Part shown: positions 8,272 through 16,407 of the stretch, one piece after another
Numbering within the stretch: the first letter of the stretch is position 1
Layout: each line of letters opens with the position of its first letter
Assembly (NCBI RefSeq): GCF_963526985.1
Contig: NZ_CAURPW010000003.1
Location: 124,001-188,000 of the forward strand
Length of the DNA stretch: 64,000 nt
Origin: an uncultured Campylobacter sp.
Lineage (GTDB): Bacteria > Campylobacterota > Campylobacteria > Campylobacterales > Campylobacteraceae
Direction of reading: 5' to 3'
Made by a program: the position numbers and the translations under genes
Notes under the pieces: model-generated
The model's input: only the letters and a program-made list of their open reading frames with translations
What the model was told of the DNA's origin: nothing
Databases searched by the model: none

Positions 8272-8729
8272 AGTCCAATTTGGCTAAATTTGTAAATTTG
8301 GCTTCAAAGAATTTTTAAATTTTATGAGCGAAAAGCTTTCGTCCCGAAAATTTGAGCTGAGTTTGTAACGAAGCCAAATTTTCGTGCCGCGATTTATCGC
8401 GGGCGCGAGCGACAACCGCTTTGAGCGAGTGAAATTTTAAAAATTTTATAAAACTTATACTAAATTTAGCCCCTTGTGCAAAGAATAACCGTTTAAGGTT
8501 GCTTGTAAAAAAAGGGGGCTTGAATTCTTCTCTTGCGGTCGCAGCTGCAAAGCAGAGCGTAATTCAAGCCCTTCCCCCTTAACAAAGCTCAAACAATCGT
8601 TTTTGTTTAGAGGGTTTTTAACGCATGGCGTCAAATTTGATCTACTCAAAATTTAGTATTTTTGCGATGCAGGTCTCGGCGGATAAAATTTCAAATTTTA
8701 GCCAAATTTAGCCTCAAATTTGACTAAAA
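8272..8729. other. Gene-free DNA with nested inverted repeats
   Basis: Holds AATTTGGCTTC near 8285 and GAAGCCAAATT near 8373 as inverted arms, a CGCG-ATTTAT-CGCG type dyad near 8393, and inverted AT-rich arms at about 8311-8335 and 8420-8450. No credible gene. This and copy A together look like accumulated repeat material between uvrB and the phosphatase gene. Confidence 0.5.
8516..8571. repeat. Large hairpin carrying a module shared with copy B
   Basis: GGGCTTGAATT (8516-8526) pairs with AATTCAAGCCC (8561-8571). The loop contains, read on minus, CTCTGCTTTGCAGCTGCGAC and then CGCAAGAGAAG. Nearly the same module occurs on plus in copy B at 10461-10491. On minus, the second arm is followed by a long T run, so this can also act as a terminator. 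No minus-strand gene ends just upstream of it. Confidence 0.7.
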
Positions 8730-9422
8730 TTACCCGTCGTCCTCGATATTTTCCTGCATAAAAACCCGCATGCTCGGAAACTCGAGCACGCAAAGACGGC
8801 CGAAATCATGCTTATAAACGCAGCCCGTGTCGATATTTGCACTAAATTCCGTGATATCGGGCTCCGCGATCGGCGTATGGCCGTAGACGTTAAAAACGCC
8901 TTCGTTTTGGCTAAAATCGCCTCTGCCGCAAAGCACGTGCCGCCTAAACTCCGCCGCGCTATCGCCGTGCGAGTTGCGTAGCGCCCACATCCGTCCAATC
9001 GCCGAATGCGACGCAACGAGCCGCCTACCTTGTGCGTTTTTAAACTCGGCAAACTCCAAATAAAGCGGCAAATTCGATAAAAACTCTATATGCGCGAGCT
9101 TTTGTGCGCGGCTAGCTTTGACGTAGGAGGCGAAAGTCTGCGCGCCGCCGTTTAGGTAAAACCAGCGCGTGTCGCTAGGCGTCTCGCCGCGTAAAAATGC
9201 GTCTTTATGTTGCAAAAGGCGGTACTCGTGATTGCCCATCACGGCCGCGTAACCGCGCTGAATCGCCAGCTGTACGACCTCAAAACTCCCCTCGCCGCGG
9301 TCTATCAGATCGCCGACGAAGCAAATTTTAGAATCGGCGCCGCGCGGCAAGCGATCTATTAAGGCGCAAAGGGTTTTATAGCAGCCGTGAACGTCGCCGA
9401 TGAGGTAAATTTGGTCGTTCAT
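8730..9422 (-). CDS. PPP-family metallophosphatase (ApaH/PrpE-like)
   Basis: A 230-residue calcineurin-like phosphoesterase. The PPP signature motifs are all present: GDVHG (about 9-13), GDLIDRG (about 37-43), GNHE (about 63-66), and later His residues (SHSAIG and VYGHTP) that complete the di-metal site. Members act on bis(5'-nucleosyl)-tetraphosphate or phosphoserine/threonine; sequence alone does not decide which. The ATG has AAGGAAAAG just upstream. It follows the LysE-type exporter gene by 109 bases on the same strand, and both lie between inverted copies of the same repeat. Intact, cytoplasmic, no signal peptide. Confidence 0.88.
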   Translation of the reverse strand: MNDQIYLIGDVHGCYKTLCALIDRLPRGADSKICFVGDLIDRGEGSFEVVQLAIQRGYAAVMGNHEYRLLQHKDAFLRGETPSDTRWFYLNGGAQTFASYVKASRAQKLAHIEFLSNLPLYLEFAEFKNAQGRRLVASHSAIGRMWALRNSHGDSAAEFRRHVLCGRGDFSQNEGVFNVYGHTPIAEPDITEFSANIDTGCVYKHDFGRLCVLEFPSMRVFMQENIEDDG

Positions 9423-9531
9423 CTTTTCCTTTTCTTGTAAATTTACTTAAATTTTAGCAAAGTTTAGCCAACGGGGCATAAAAAACAGCGCACTAAAGCT
9501 ACATAAATTTGGTCGTTAAATTTAAGCACCC

Positions 9532-10143
9532 TCACTCGCCGATCACTAACATCACGCCAAGCGCTATCATAGTAACGCCGACGAAAAAGTCCAAAATTTT
9601 CCATGCGGCCGACTTTTGAAACAGCGGCACTAAAAATCTAGCTCCGTATCCGAGCAAGAAGAAAAACGCAAACGACGCGCACATCGCGCCCGCGCCAAAG
9701 AGTCCCGCACGCTCGCTAAATTTCGTAGAAACCGAGCCCAAAAGTACGACCGTATCAAGGTATACGTGCGGGTTTAGCCACGTAAAAGCTAGCGTAAGAA
9801 GCGCCGTTTTAACCGCACTGCGTGTCTCCTCGCCATCTGCCGTTAGCGCATGCGAGGCGCTAAACGCGCTATAAAGACTACGAACCCCGTAAATACTCAA
9901 AAACACAAATCCTCCCCAAAGCGCGGCGGTTTTGATGATAGGGTAGCGCTCAACCACGTAGCCAAAACCCGACACGCCCGCAAAAATCAGCGCGGCGTCG
10001 CTAAGCGCGCAGATAGCGCAAACTAGAAAAACATGCTGTTTTTTGATGCCTTGTTTTAGCACGAAGGCGTTTTGCGCTCCGATGGCTAAAATCAGCGATA
10101 GCCCGAGCGAAAATCCAGAGAAAAAGGCGTTGAAAGAAATCAT
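9532..10143 (-). CDS. LysE/ArgO-family amino-acid exporter
   Basis: I choose the ATG at 10143 (MISFNAFFSGFSLG) because GAGGG sits six bases upstream; the ATG at 10155 lies before this ribosome binding site. The 203 residues show the LysE layout of about six membrane helices. Key family features are IGAQNAFVLKQG (about 22-33) in the first helix pair and FTWLNPHVYLD (about 129-139) in the second half. Members export arginine, lysine or related basic amino acids across the inner membrane, usually under a LysR-type regulator, none of which is adjacent here. Substrate not determinable. Confidence 0.9.
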   Translation of the reverse strand: MISFNAFFSGFSLGLSLILAIGAQNAFVLKQGIKKQHVFLVCAICALSDAALIFAGVSGFGYVVERYPIIKTAALWGGFVFLSIYGVRSLYSAFSASHALTADGEETRSAVKTALLTLAFTWLNPHVYLDTVVLLGSVSTKFSERAGLFGAGAMCASFAFFFLLGYGARFLVPLFQKSAAWKILDFFVGVTMIALGVMLVIGE

Positions 10144-10288
10144 TTTATCCCTCATATTTTGTTTTTTAAATTTTGATCAAAACGCATATAACTAAAAACT
10201 AGGCTAAGTAAAATTTGCCGCACGCGTAGATTTTTGCAAATTTGCTCGCAGAATTTAGGAGTTTCAAGATGCGGGTCTGGGCAAGTAA

Positions 10289-10325
10289 AATTTGAAGCTA
10301 AATTTGCCGAATTTAGCTTCAAATT
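10289..10325. repeat. Perfect 16-bp inverted repeat
   Basis: AATTTGAAGCTAAATT (10289-10304) and AATTTAGCTTCAAATT (10310-10325) pair perfectly around TGCCG. It overlaps the left end of repeat copy B by a few bases, suggesting it is part of, or a target for, that element. No T-run follows. Confidence 0.75.
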
Positions 10326-10528
10326 TGAACGTAAAACGATAAGGCAAAGTATTTTTCTACTTCGCTGCGCTCGTAGCTTTTCAAGAGGTTCTAGACGAGG
10401 TGCTTTTAAATTTGGCGACGGGAGTTACCTTGTCGGTAATGACCGAGCCGAATTTAAAAGCCTCTGCTTGCAGTTGCGACCGCAAGGGAAGCAAAGCGAA
10501 GTATAGGGCAAAAAGACGAACCGCTTAA
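10320..10528 (+). repeat. Dispersed intergenic repeat, copy B
   Basis: Starts TCAAATTTGAACGTAAAACG with ATAAGGCAAAGTATTTTT and ends GAAGTAT plus AAAAAGACGAACCG, matching copy A in inverted orientation. The interior is longer and holds a 14/15-bp inverted repeat (GCTTTTAAATTTGGC at 10402-10416; GCCGAATTTAAAAGC at 10447-10461) and the module at 10461-10491. Its end overlaps the ppk stop codon. An apparent 90-codon ORF here is a by-product of the repeat. Confidence 0.8.
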
Positions 10529-12618
10529 CTTTCTTTTAGCAGTTTCGCCACCATCTGCTCGCTCTTCCCCTTATCGCTATCCTTTTTCGTCGCCTTATAT
10601 ATCCCGCTCACGTACTCCTCGAGCACCTCTTGCGAGTTTATGCGCGCGTCGCCCTCTTTAGGTCTCACCTTGGCATATTCGCCGCTGTTTTGCAGCTCAA
10701 ACGCTAGCTCGTTATCGCTAAGCTGCAAGCGCAAAAACTCGAGCAAGCGCTCTTGCAAATTTTTATCGATTATCGGCGTCATGAGCTCTAGGCGGCGCTC
10801 GAGATTTCGCGGCATCCAGTCGGCGGAAGCGATGTAAATTTGAGGATCGGCGTGTCTGAAATAAAATATCCTCGCGTGCTCAAGGTACTTGCCGATGAGC
10901 GATCTCACGCGGATATTTTCGCTTAGGCCCTTCACACCCGGACGCACGCAGCAGATGCCGCGCACGATTAGATCGATCTTTACGCCCGCGCTACTAGCCT
11001 TTACCAGCGCGTCTATGATGTCGCTATCAACCAGCGCGTTCATCTTGGCCACGATCCTGCCCTGCTCTGCGTGCGCGGTTTCGGTCTTTATCATCTCTAG
11101 CACGCGCTCTTTTATCTGCATCGGCGACATAGAAAGCGTCTGCAATCGGCGGTTTTTAGAAAAGCCCGAAAGTATATGAAAAAACGTCGTCGTATCGCTG
11201 GCAAACTCCGCCCTGCTCGTAAAATAGCTCACGTCGGTGTAAATTTTTGCCGAACCGCCGTTATAGTTGCCAGTGGATAGATGCATGTAAAATTTGAGCT
11301 TGCCGCCCTCTTGGCGGATGACTTGGCTCACTTTTGCGTGCACCTTAAAGCCCGTGATGCCGTATATCACGTGCGCGCCGGCGTCTTCTAGAGCCTTTGC
11401 CCAGTGCAGGTTGTTTTCCTCGTCAAACCTCGCCTTTAGCTCGACCATAACAGTTACCTGCTTGCCGTCGTTTGCGGCGTCGATGAGAGCCTGGATGATA
11501 GGCGAGTTTTTATCGACGCGGTAAAGCGTCATGCGGATCGAAATCACGCGCGGATCCTTGCTCGCCTCCCTGATAAACTGCACGACGGGATCAAAGCTCT
11601 CGTAGGGATGCACGACTAGCACGTCTTCTTTATCGATGACGTCAAACATCGAGAGATGAGTGCTAAAAGGCGGCAGAGTCTTTGGCGCGTACGGCGGCAG
11701 GCAAAGGTGCGAGAATTCTTTATTTCCCACGATTTGCCAGAGCGAATTTAGAGTGAGCGGGACGGTGTACTCGTAGATGTCTTTGTAAAAAATCTTCATA
11801 TGCGAGTTTAAAAACTCGACTATCTCGGCGTCGGCATCCTTTTGTATCTGCATGCGGACAAAAGCCCCCTTGCGGCGTAGCTTGAGCCCTTGCTCGAGGA
11901 TCATCATAAAATCGTCCGCCTCTTCCTCCTCGATGACGATGTCGGCGTTTCTCGTGACTCTAAATGCCGCCGAGCTAAGAAGCTTGTAACCAGGAAAAAT
12001 CTCCTCCGCATGGCGGTGCACGATCGTTTCTATCGGTACGTAGACGTTGTCGGCTGCCTGATAGAATCTCGGCAAAACGCGCGAGATACGTATCATGCCA
12101 AATTTTATGATCTCGGGACTATCTGCGTCGGCAAGCTTAACGGCTAGGCTAAAGCTAAGGTTGTTTAGATGAGGATACGGGTGCGTGGCATCAACCGCGA
12201 TAGGCACGATGACGGGCAGGATGTTTGAGAAAAAATACTCGTCGCATTTGGCGCGAAGCTCAGGCGAGATTTCGTCGTAATTTTTCATAAAAAGCCCGTT
12301 TTGCGCGAGTTCTTTCAGAGCGTCTTTGTAGTGTTTTTCTACGAGCGCGAGTTCGTCTTTGATGTATTTTCTAATCTCTCTTAGCTGATCGAGCGGACTC
12401 ATGCCGTCGCTACCGCTAGCTGCGACCCCTGCGGCAAAAAGCTGCTTTAGCCCCGCGATACGGATCATATAAAACTCATCCAAATTCGTCATATAAATCG
12501 CGATAAATTTTAGCTTTTCAAGCGGCGGTAATGCCTTTTCGCACTGGGCTAAAACGCGCGAGTTAAAGCGCAACCAACTAAGCTCGCGGTTGATAAAAAC
12601 ACTCTTTGTCTCATCCAT
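10525..12618 (-). CDS. ppk: Polyphosphate kinase 1 (PPK1)
   Basis: Makes inorganic polyphosphate from ATP, reversibly, at the membrane; needed for stress survival and virulence in Campylobacter. The 697 residues match the family. It opens with the N-terminal domain INRELSWLRFN and has the phospholipase-D-like catalytic domains. The autophosphorylated histidine lies in GFKVHAKVSQ (about 427-436), and the second active His region in MHLSTGNYN just after it. The C1/C2 core includes SIRMTLYRVD and GICCVRPG. The ATG is preceded by AAGGATG. Monocistronic appearance: convergent repeat copy B downstream and 358 gene-free bases upstream. Confidence 0.97.
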   Translation of the reverse strand: MDETKSVFINRELSWLRFNSRVLAQCEKALPPLEKLKFIAIYMTNLDEFYMIRIAGLKQLFAAGVAASGSDGMSPLDQLREIRKYIKDELALVEKHYKDALKELAQNGLFMKNYDEISPELRAKCDEYFFSNILPVIVPIAVDATHPYPHLNNLSFSLAVKLADADSPEIIKFGMIRISRVLPRFYQAADNVYVPIETIVHRHAEEIFPGYKLLSSAAFRVTRNADIVIEEEEADDFMMILEQGLKLRRKGAFVRMQIQKDADAEIVEFLNSHMKIFYKDIYEYTVPLTLNSLWQIVGNKEFSHLCLPPYAPKTLPPFSTHLSMFDVIDKEDVLVVHPYESFDPVVQFIREASKDPRVISIRMTLYRVDKNSPIIQALIDAANDGKQVTVMVELKARFDEENNLHWAKALEDAGAHVIYGITGFKVHAKVSQVIRQEGGKLKFYMHLSTGNYNGGSAKIYTDVSYFTSRAEFASDTTTFFHILSGFSKNRRLQTLSMSPMQIKERVLEMIKTETAHAEQGRIVAKMNALVDSDIIDALVKASSAGVKIDLIVRGICCVRPGVKGLSENIRVRSLIGKYLEHARIFYFRHADPQIYIASADWMPRNLERRLELMTPIIDKNLQERLLEFLRLQLSDNELAFELQNSGEYAKVRPKEGDARINSQEVLEEYVSGIYKATKKDSDKGKSEQMVAKLLKES

Positions 12619-12976
12619 TTTTCATCCTTTTTAACGTTTTATAAATTTTAGCGAATTTTATCTTAAATCACGGCCTTTCCGAAAAGCCGTAAGTTTGTGT
12701 TACAATAAACAAAAAATAAGTTAAGCTTCGGCAAAAATAGGCAAAAAAATAAGATGGATTATATTTGAGCGGTTATTATTTTATGCGTTGGTATGGCGGT
12801 TTTTTGGGTGCTTAAAAAGATTTCGATGTAGTAGCATCGTAAATTTGAAAAACAAAATTTAATGTTTTACGGCTTGGTTTTGAATTAAATTTAGCGCGAT
12901 TTACAACTATAAAAGATGAAAATTTGAGAGAATTTGAGGTAGAAAACGGCGGAGCAAATCGTCCGCCGCTATTAAA
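12619..12976. other. Gene-free AT-rich stretch
   Basis: Contains a small hairpin (ACGGC ... GCCGT, near 12671-12692) followed by a -10-like TTACAAT on plus near 12698, with no gene downstream on that strand. Otherwise nothing recognisable. Confidence 0.4.
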
Positions 12977-13201
12977 TTAAAGATTATTTTCTTTTTTATA
13001 CTCAGCTAAAAAGGCGTAAATTTCGTCTTTTAGTCTCAGTTTCTCGCGCTTTAAAGCATCCACTTCGGCATCGTTGTAGAAGTTGCCTTTTTGCATTTCG
13101 GCGATCTTTTCGTCCAGGTCGTTGTGCTTATCAAAAAGCGATGTAAAGTGCGCGTTTGTACCTTTTAGCTTAGTTATAAGCTCTCTATCCTCGTGAAACA
13201 T
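12977..13201 (-). CDS. DUF465 (YdcH-type) small protein
   Basis: The start is taken at the ATG at 13201 (MFHEDRELITKLKGTN) because AAAGGAG lies seven bases upstream. The 74 residues match the DUF465 pattern: a short N-terminal segment with a conserved His, LFDKHNDLDEKI, then a charged helix KREKLRLKDEIYAFL. The protein is predicted to be a cytoplasmic helical hairpin of unknown function. It is monocistronic, 272 bases from the K+ channel gene. In C. jejuni a homologue also sits near rpmB and rpe, from memory. Confidence 0.8.
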   Translation of the reverse strand: MFHEDRELITKLKGTNAHFTSLFDKHNDLDEKIAEMQKGNFYNDAEVDALKREKLRLKDEIYAFLAEYKKENNL

Positions 13202-13473
13202 ATTTGCTCCTTTAATTAAAGTTTGGTTTAATTTTAGCAAATGTTATTTTAAGAGAGGGTTAAAAAAGCGTCAAATTCGGAGCATTCCATAAAATTTACG
13301 GCAGTTTAGTTTCGTCTCTAAATAGCTTAAATTTTTACGATATTTAAATCCAAAAGATGCTTTTGTAAAATTTAAATTTGAGTAAAAGATCGGATCAATC
13401 CCTTATTTTAGCGTTAAATTTACGGCTATCTAGGCAAAGGCAAAATTAAAATACGCATAAATCGTCTCAAATT

Positions 13474-14604
13474 TTAGACATATTTTAGCTCTTCCGGCTT
13501 ATGTCTGCTTTTTATGACTCGTTTGGTTAGGCGTATCGACTCGCCCGTGCCGATAACTAGTAGCTTCGTACCCGTACCGATTAGCGTATCGCCCTTTGGC
13601 ATCGGGATAAATTTGTTATTCACGTCTTTGATGCCCACGACGTCGGCGTTTGTTATGTTTCGCAAATTTGTTTCTTTTAGTCGTTTAAAGCGCACCCATG
13701 AGTAGTCGGGAACCAGGATCTCCTCGATGTCGATCGGCGAGTCTTGTTTATACAAAAACTGTTCAAGCAAATTTTCCATATCGGGTCGCACGCTCATGGC
13801 GCTAAGGCGCTGGGCGACTAGCTTTGACGGGCTCACGACGCTGTTTGCACCGAGCTTTTTTAGGCGTTCTGTATCGTCTTGATTATCGGAGTTCGTCATT
13901 ATAAAATAGGGCTTTTTACGTCCGATCTCTTTTTCAAAAAGCCTTACGGTAGCGATAAGCGCGATATTGTCGGCGATATTAGAGCTTAGCGTGATCATAC
14001 CTTTTGCGCTTGAAAAATGCGTCTTTAAAAGCGCGGTTTGCGTGTGGGGCTGAGAGACGATATAGTATGGATACTTATTTCTTTCTGCGATTTCAGGCAG
14101 ATCTTCGCGCGGGTCGATGACGACGAAGGGGATGTGATTTTCCCTAAATTCTCGGCTTAGCTCTAATGTGTATTGGTTGTGATAGCAGATAACAAAGTGG
14201 TTTTTTAACCTTGCGATCTTATATAGCATTCGTCTCTCCTTTATGATCGCTACGAGAGCGCCTTTTTTTAAAACCTCGAGCATCAAACCCGTAGAAAACG
14301 TAAAAACGGCAAAACCGAGTAAAATAAACGTGATGGTAAAAAGCCGTCCAGCCGGGGAAATAGGCGCAACCTCGGTAAATCCGACGGTCGTAAAAGTCAT
14401 ACCCGCCTGATATATCGCGTCAGATAGGCTAAAGCCGTCAATCGCGACATAACCCATAGCGCCGATCGTCATCATCAAAACAACTAAGATGAGCGGTAGG
14501 CGAAACGGGCGAAGTTGTTCGTAAAGTTCGGTATTGAGATTGATTTGAGGTTTGGCAGAACTCGACCAGTTGAGGAATTTTAAAATCTTTTTAAACAAAG
14601 ACAA
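13474..14604 (-). CDS. Two-helix K+ channel-like protein with RCK domain
   Basis: The 376 residues comprise TM1 (about 36-55), a pore loop, TM2 (about 87-110), an RCK_N domain from about 135, and an RCK_C/TrkA_C domain (about 320-355). The filter reads TTVGFTE (72-78), so the usual TVGYG/TVGFG has Thr in place of the last Gly. The dinucleotide-binding GxGxxG of RCK_N is CYHNQY, lacking all Gly. The gene starts 21 bases after rpmB and is likely co-transcribed with it. H. pylori has a K+ channel gene next to an L28 gene, which supports orthology (recalled, not checked). Ion selectivity and ligand are uncertain because of both substitutions. Confidence 0.85.
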   Translation of the reverse strand: MSLFKKILKFLNWSSSAKPQINLNTELYEQLRPFRLPLILVVLMMTIGAMGYVAIDGFSLSDAIYQAGMTFTTVGFTEVAPISPAGRLFTITFILLGFAVFTFSTGLMLEVLKKGALVAIIKERRMLYKIARLKNHFVICYHNQYTLELSREFRENHIPFVVIDPREDLPEIAERNKYPYYIVSQPHTQTALLKTHFSSAKGMITLSSNIADNIALIATVRLFEKEIGRKKPYFIMTNSDNQDDTERLKKLGANSVVSPSKLVAQRLSAMSVRPDMENLLEQFLYKQDSPIDIEEILVPDYSWVRFKRLKETNLRNITNADVVGIKDVNNKFIPMPKGDTLIGTGTKLLVIGTGESIRLTKRVIKSRHKPEELKYV

Positions 14605-14625
14605 CTCCTCAAATTTGCGATAAAT

Positions 14626-14817
14626 TTAGCGTGACTGTTTTCTCATAGTTCTTAGCGTAGAAGCAGCTACTTTGATCTTTCTCGTAGTGCCGTCCTCTAG
14701 CGTTACGCGGATAGTTCGTAGGTTTGGTAAAAACCTTCTTTTAGTTCTGTTTTTGGCGTGGCTAACGTTGTTGCCTACCATCGGACCTTTGCCTGTTATT
14801 GCGCATACTCTTGACAT
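14626..14817 (-). CDS. rpmB: 50S ribosomal protein L28
   Basis: A 63-residue basic protein: MSRVCAITGKGPMVGNNVSHAKNRTKRRFLPN is the L28 core, followed by VTLEDGTTRKIKVAASTLRTM. It is a large-subunit protein near the E site. AAGGAAATAAA precedes the ATG. Only one Cys is present, so this is the zinc-free form. First gene of a likely operon with the K+ channel gene; divergent from the STAS/CheX gene, with 215 bases between. Confidence 0.97.
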   Translation of the reverse strand: MSRVCAITGKGPMVGNNVSHAKNRTKRRFLPNLRTIRVTLEDGTTRKIKVAASTLRTMRKQSR

Positions 14818-15032
14818 TTTATTTCCTTAAAATTAAAAATTTTTCCTGATTTTATCCAAAATAAGCAAAATATTAACTTAAATGCTCCGGTCGGTTTTTA
14901 CGCGAGTGCGATATTTTAAACTAAAATTATGGATAAAAAGGATAAAATAATAAAATTTAAACATATTTTATTTTGCGAGATCTGCGGGCAAATTTAAGCC
15001 CTGCTATAAATCGGGAAATTTCTAGGCGTTTT

Positions 15033-16397
15033 ATGAGATTAAAATTTAAAGACGATACGGCCATTTTTTATCCTATGGGCTTTCTTGACGGAGACGTATC
15101 TAAGTATGAAATCAGCGAAAAAAATATAAATTCTATTCGCCAAAAATCCCCTCGCTACATCTTAATATCCCTTAAAAACGCCGTTTATTTTAATAAAATC
15201 GGTTTTAATCTAATCCTTGAAGCTGTTTTAAAGCTAGCCGCATTTAACGGCGCTAGCGTAGGCTTTTGCGACTATAATGAAGTTAAATTTAAAGCACTTA
15301 AAAGAATGTCAAAGGGCATGACGAATTTATCTTTTTTCGAAACCGCAAACGTAGCGACGCTATTTTGGGGGGAGTTTAAACCCGAATACGCAAATAGACG
15401 CATCATAGTTTTTAACGACGATGCCGACCAAAAACGCCAAATCGCCCTTAAGCTCTCGGGTACCGGCTATATCCCGACAATAGCTAAGGATCTAAAAGAA
15501 TTTAAAAGCCTTCATAAAAACTTTGAGTACTCGGTCTATCTCACGCAGATAAAATCAAGTAAAAAAGACATAAAAACCACGCTCAAAGAAAATGTCGTCA
15601 TATACGAATTAGAGGGCTTTATCGACTCGGCTTTCATAAATAATTTTGACCAAAAGACGTTTAATAATTCATTAAAAATAGGCTTTAAATTTTTTGTCTT
15701 TGATATGAGTAAATCAAGCTCGATAAATATCCACGGAGTATCTTTTTTAGCCAAGCTCTCTACCGTCTGCGCCGAGTATGGAGCCGCTATCGTCGTATGC
15801 GGCTTAAAACTAGCCAGCACGTCTCAAGTCCTAAAAAACGACCTTGAGGACTACGGCATCTTGGTTTATAAGAGCCTTGGCGAATTTTACGAAGACGACG
15901 GTACTATCGCGGGCGGAGGCGGCTTTGGAGAAGAAAGGCCCAAAAATCTTACTAAAGATATCATAAACGCCTTGCCAAGCCTCTTAGCGACGGTAACGGA
16001 CACTCTAGCCTCAATGTCCGGTTCTACGGTTACGAAAATAAGTACCGCCATAGAGCGTTTTAGCTGCCAAGAGGGTAAATTTAATATCGGCTCAGTCGCA
16101 TTTTACGGCGATTTGGAGGCTAAATTTATCCTCTGCCTACAAAAAAACGATATCAAAAAGATGTGTAAAATTTTACTCCAAAATAGCGAAAATTTAAGCC
16201 TATCTCAAGCGTATGCCGATCTGCTAAGCGTTATTTGCGACCGTATCGAATCGCAGCTAGCCAGGCAGGGCATAACCGTGAGCTTTACCCTGCCGCATAT
16301 TTTAGAGGTAACTCAAGACGAAAACAATAAAAACCGAGGCGTCTTTGTACGGCTTGATATAGACGGCTCGGATGCGATATTTTTTCTAAGTAAATAA
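15033..16397 (+). CDS. STAS / receiver-like / STAS / CheX-like mosaic protein
   Basis: The ATG at 15033 (MRLKFKDDTAIFYPMGF) is preferred over an upstream TTG because AGG sits at workable spacing. Over 454 residues I see a STAS-like fold (about 1-112); a 50-residue receiver-like piece RRIIVFNDDADQKRQIALKL (about 122-172); a second STAS domain (about 187-287, core FKFFVFDMSKSSSINIHGVSFLAKL); and a CheX-like C-terminus (about 330-454). CheX phosphatases carry E-x2-N. The aligned helix here reads ADLLSVICDRIESQ and lacks that pair, so phosphatase activity is doubtful. It ends 10 bases before rpe. Likely a signalling or scaffold protein linked to chemotaxis or stress; not named. Confidence 0.75.
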   Translation: MRLKFKDDTAIFYPMGFLDGDVSKYEISEKNINSIRQKSPRYILISLKNAVYFNKIGFNLILEAVLKLAAFNGASVGFCDYNEVKFKALKRMSKGMTNLSFFETANVATLFWGEFKPEYANRRIIVFNDDADQKRQIALKLSGTGYIPTIAKDLKEFKSLHKNFEYSVYLTQIKSSKKDIKTTLKENVVIYELEGFIDSAFINNFDQKTFNNSLKIGFKFFVFDMSKSSSINIHGVSFLAKLSTVCAEYGAAIVVCGLKLASTSQVLKNDLEDYGILVYKSLGEFYEDDGTIAGGGGFGEERPKNLTKDIINALPSLLATVTDTLASMSGSTVTKISTAIERFSCQEGKFNIGSVAFYGDLEAKFILCLQKNDIKKMCKILLQNSENLSLSQAYADLLSVICDRIESQLARQGITVSFTLPHILEVTQDENNKNRGVFVRLDIDGSDAIFFLSK

Positions 16398-16407
16398 AGG
16401 ATAAAAG

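Noticed and set aside
8455..8649. 64-codon minus-strand ORF
   Set aside because: Consists of the repeat hairpin and flanks; not a gene.
10234..10506. 90-codon plus-strand ORF
   Set aside because: Entirely repeat copy B and its flanking dyad.
8128..10528. The two bracketed genes as a composite transposon
   Set aside because: No transposase, no target-site duplication visible, and repeat copies differ in length; repeat insertion at gene ends is the simpler reading.
12660..12720. Hairpin ACGGC/GCCGT as a terminator
   Set aside because: No gene ends just upstream on the relevant strand and no T-run follows.
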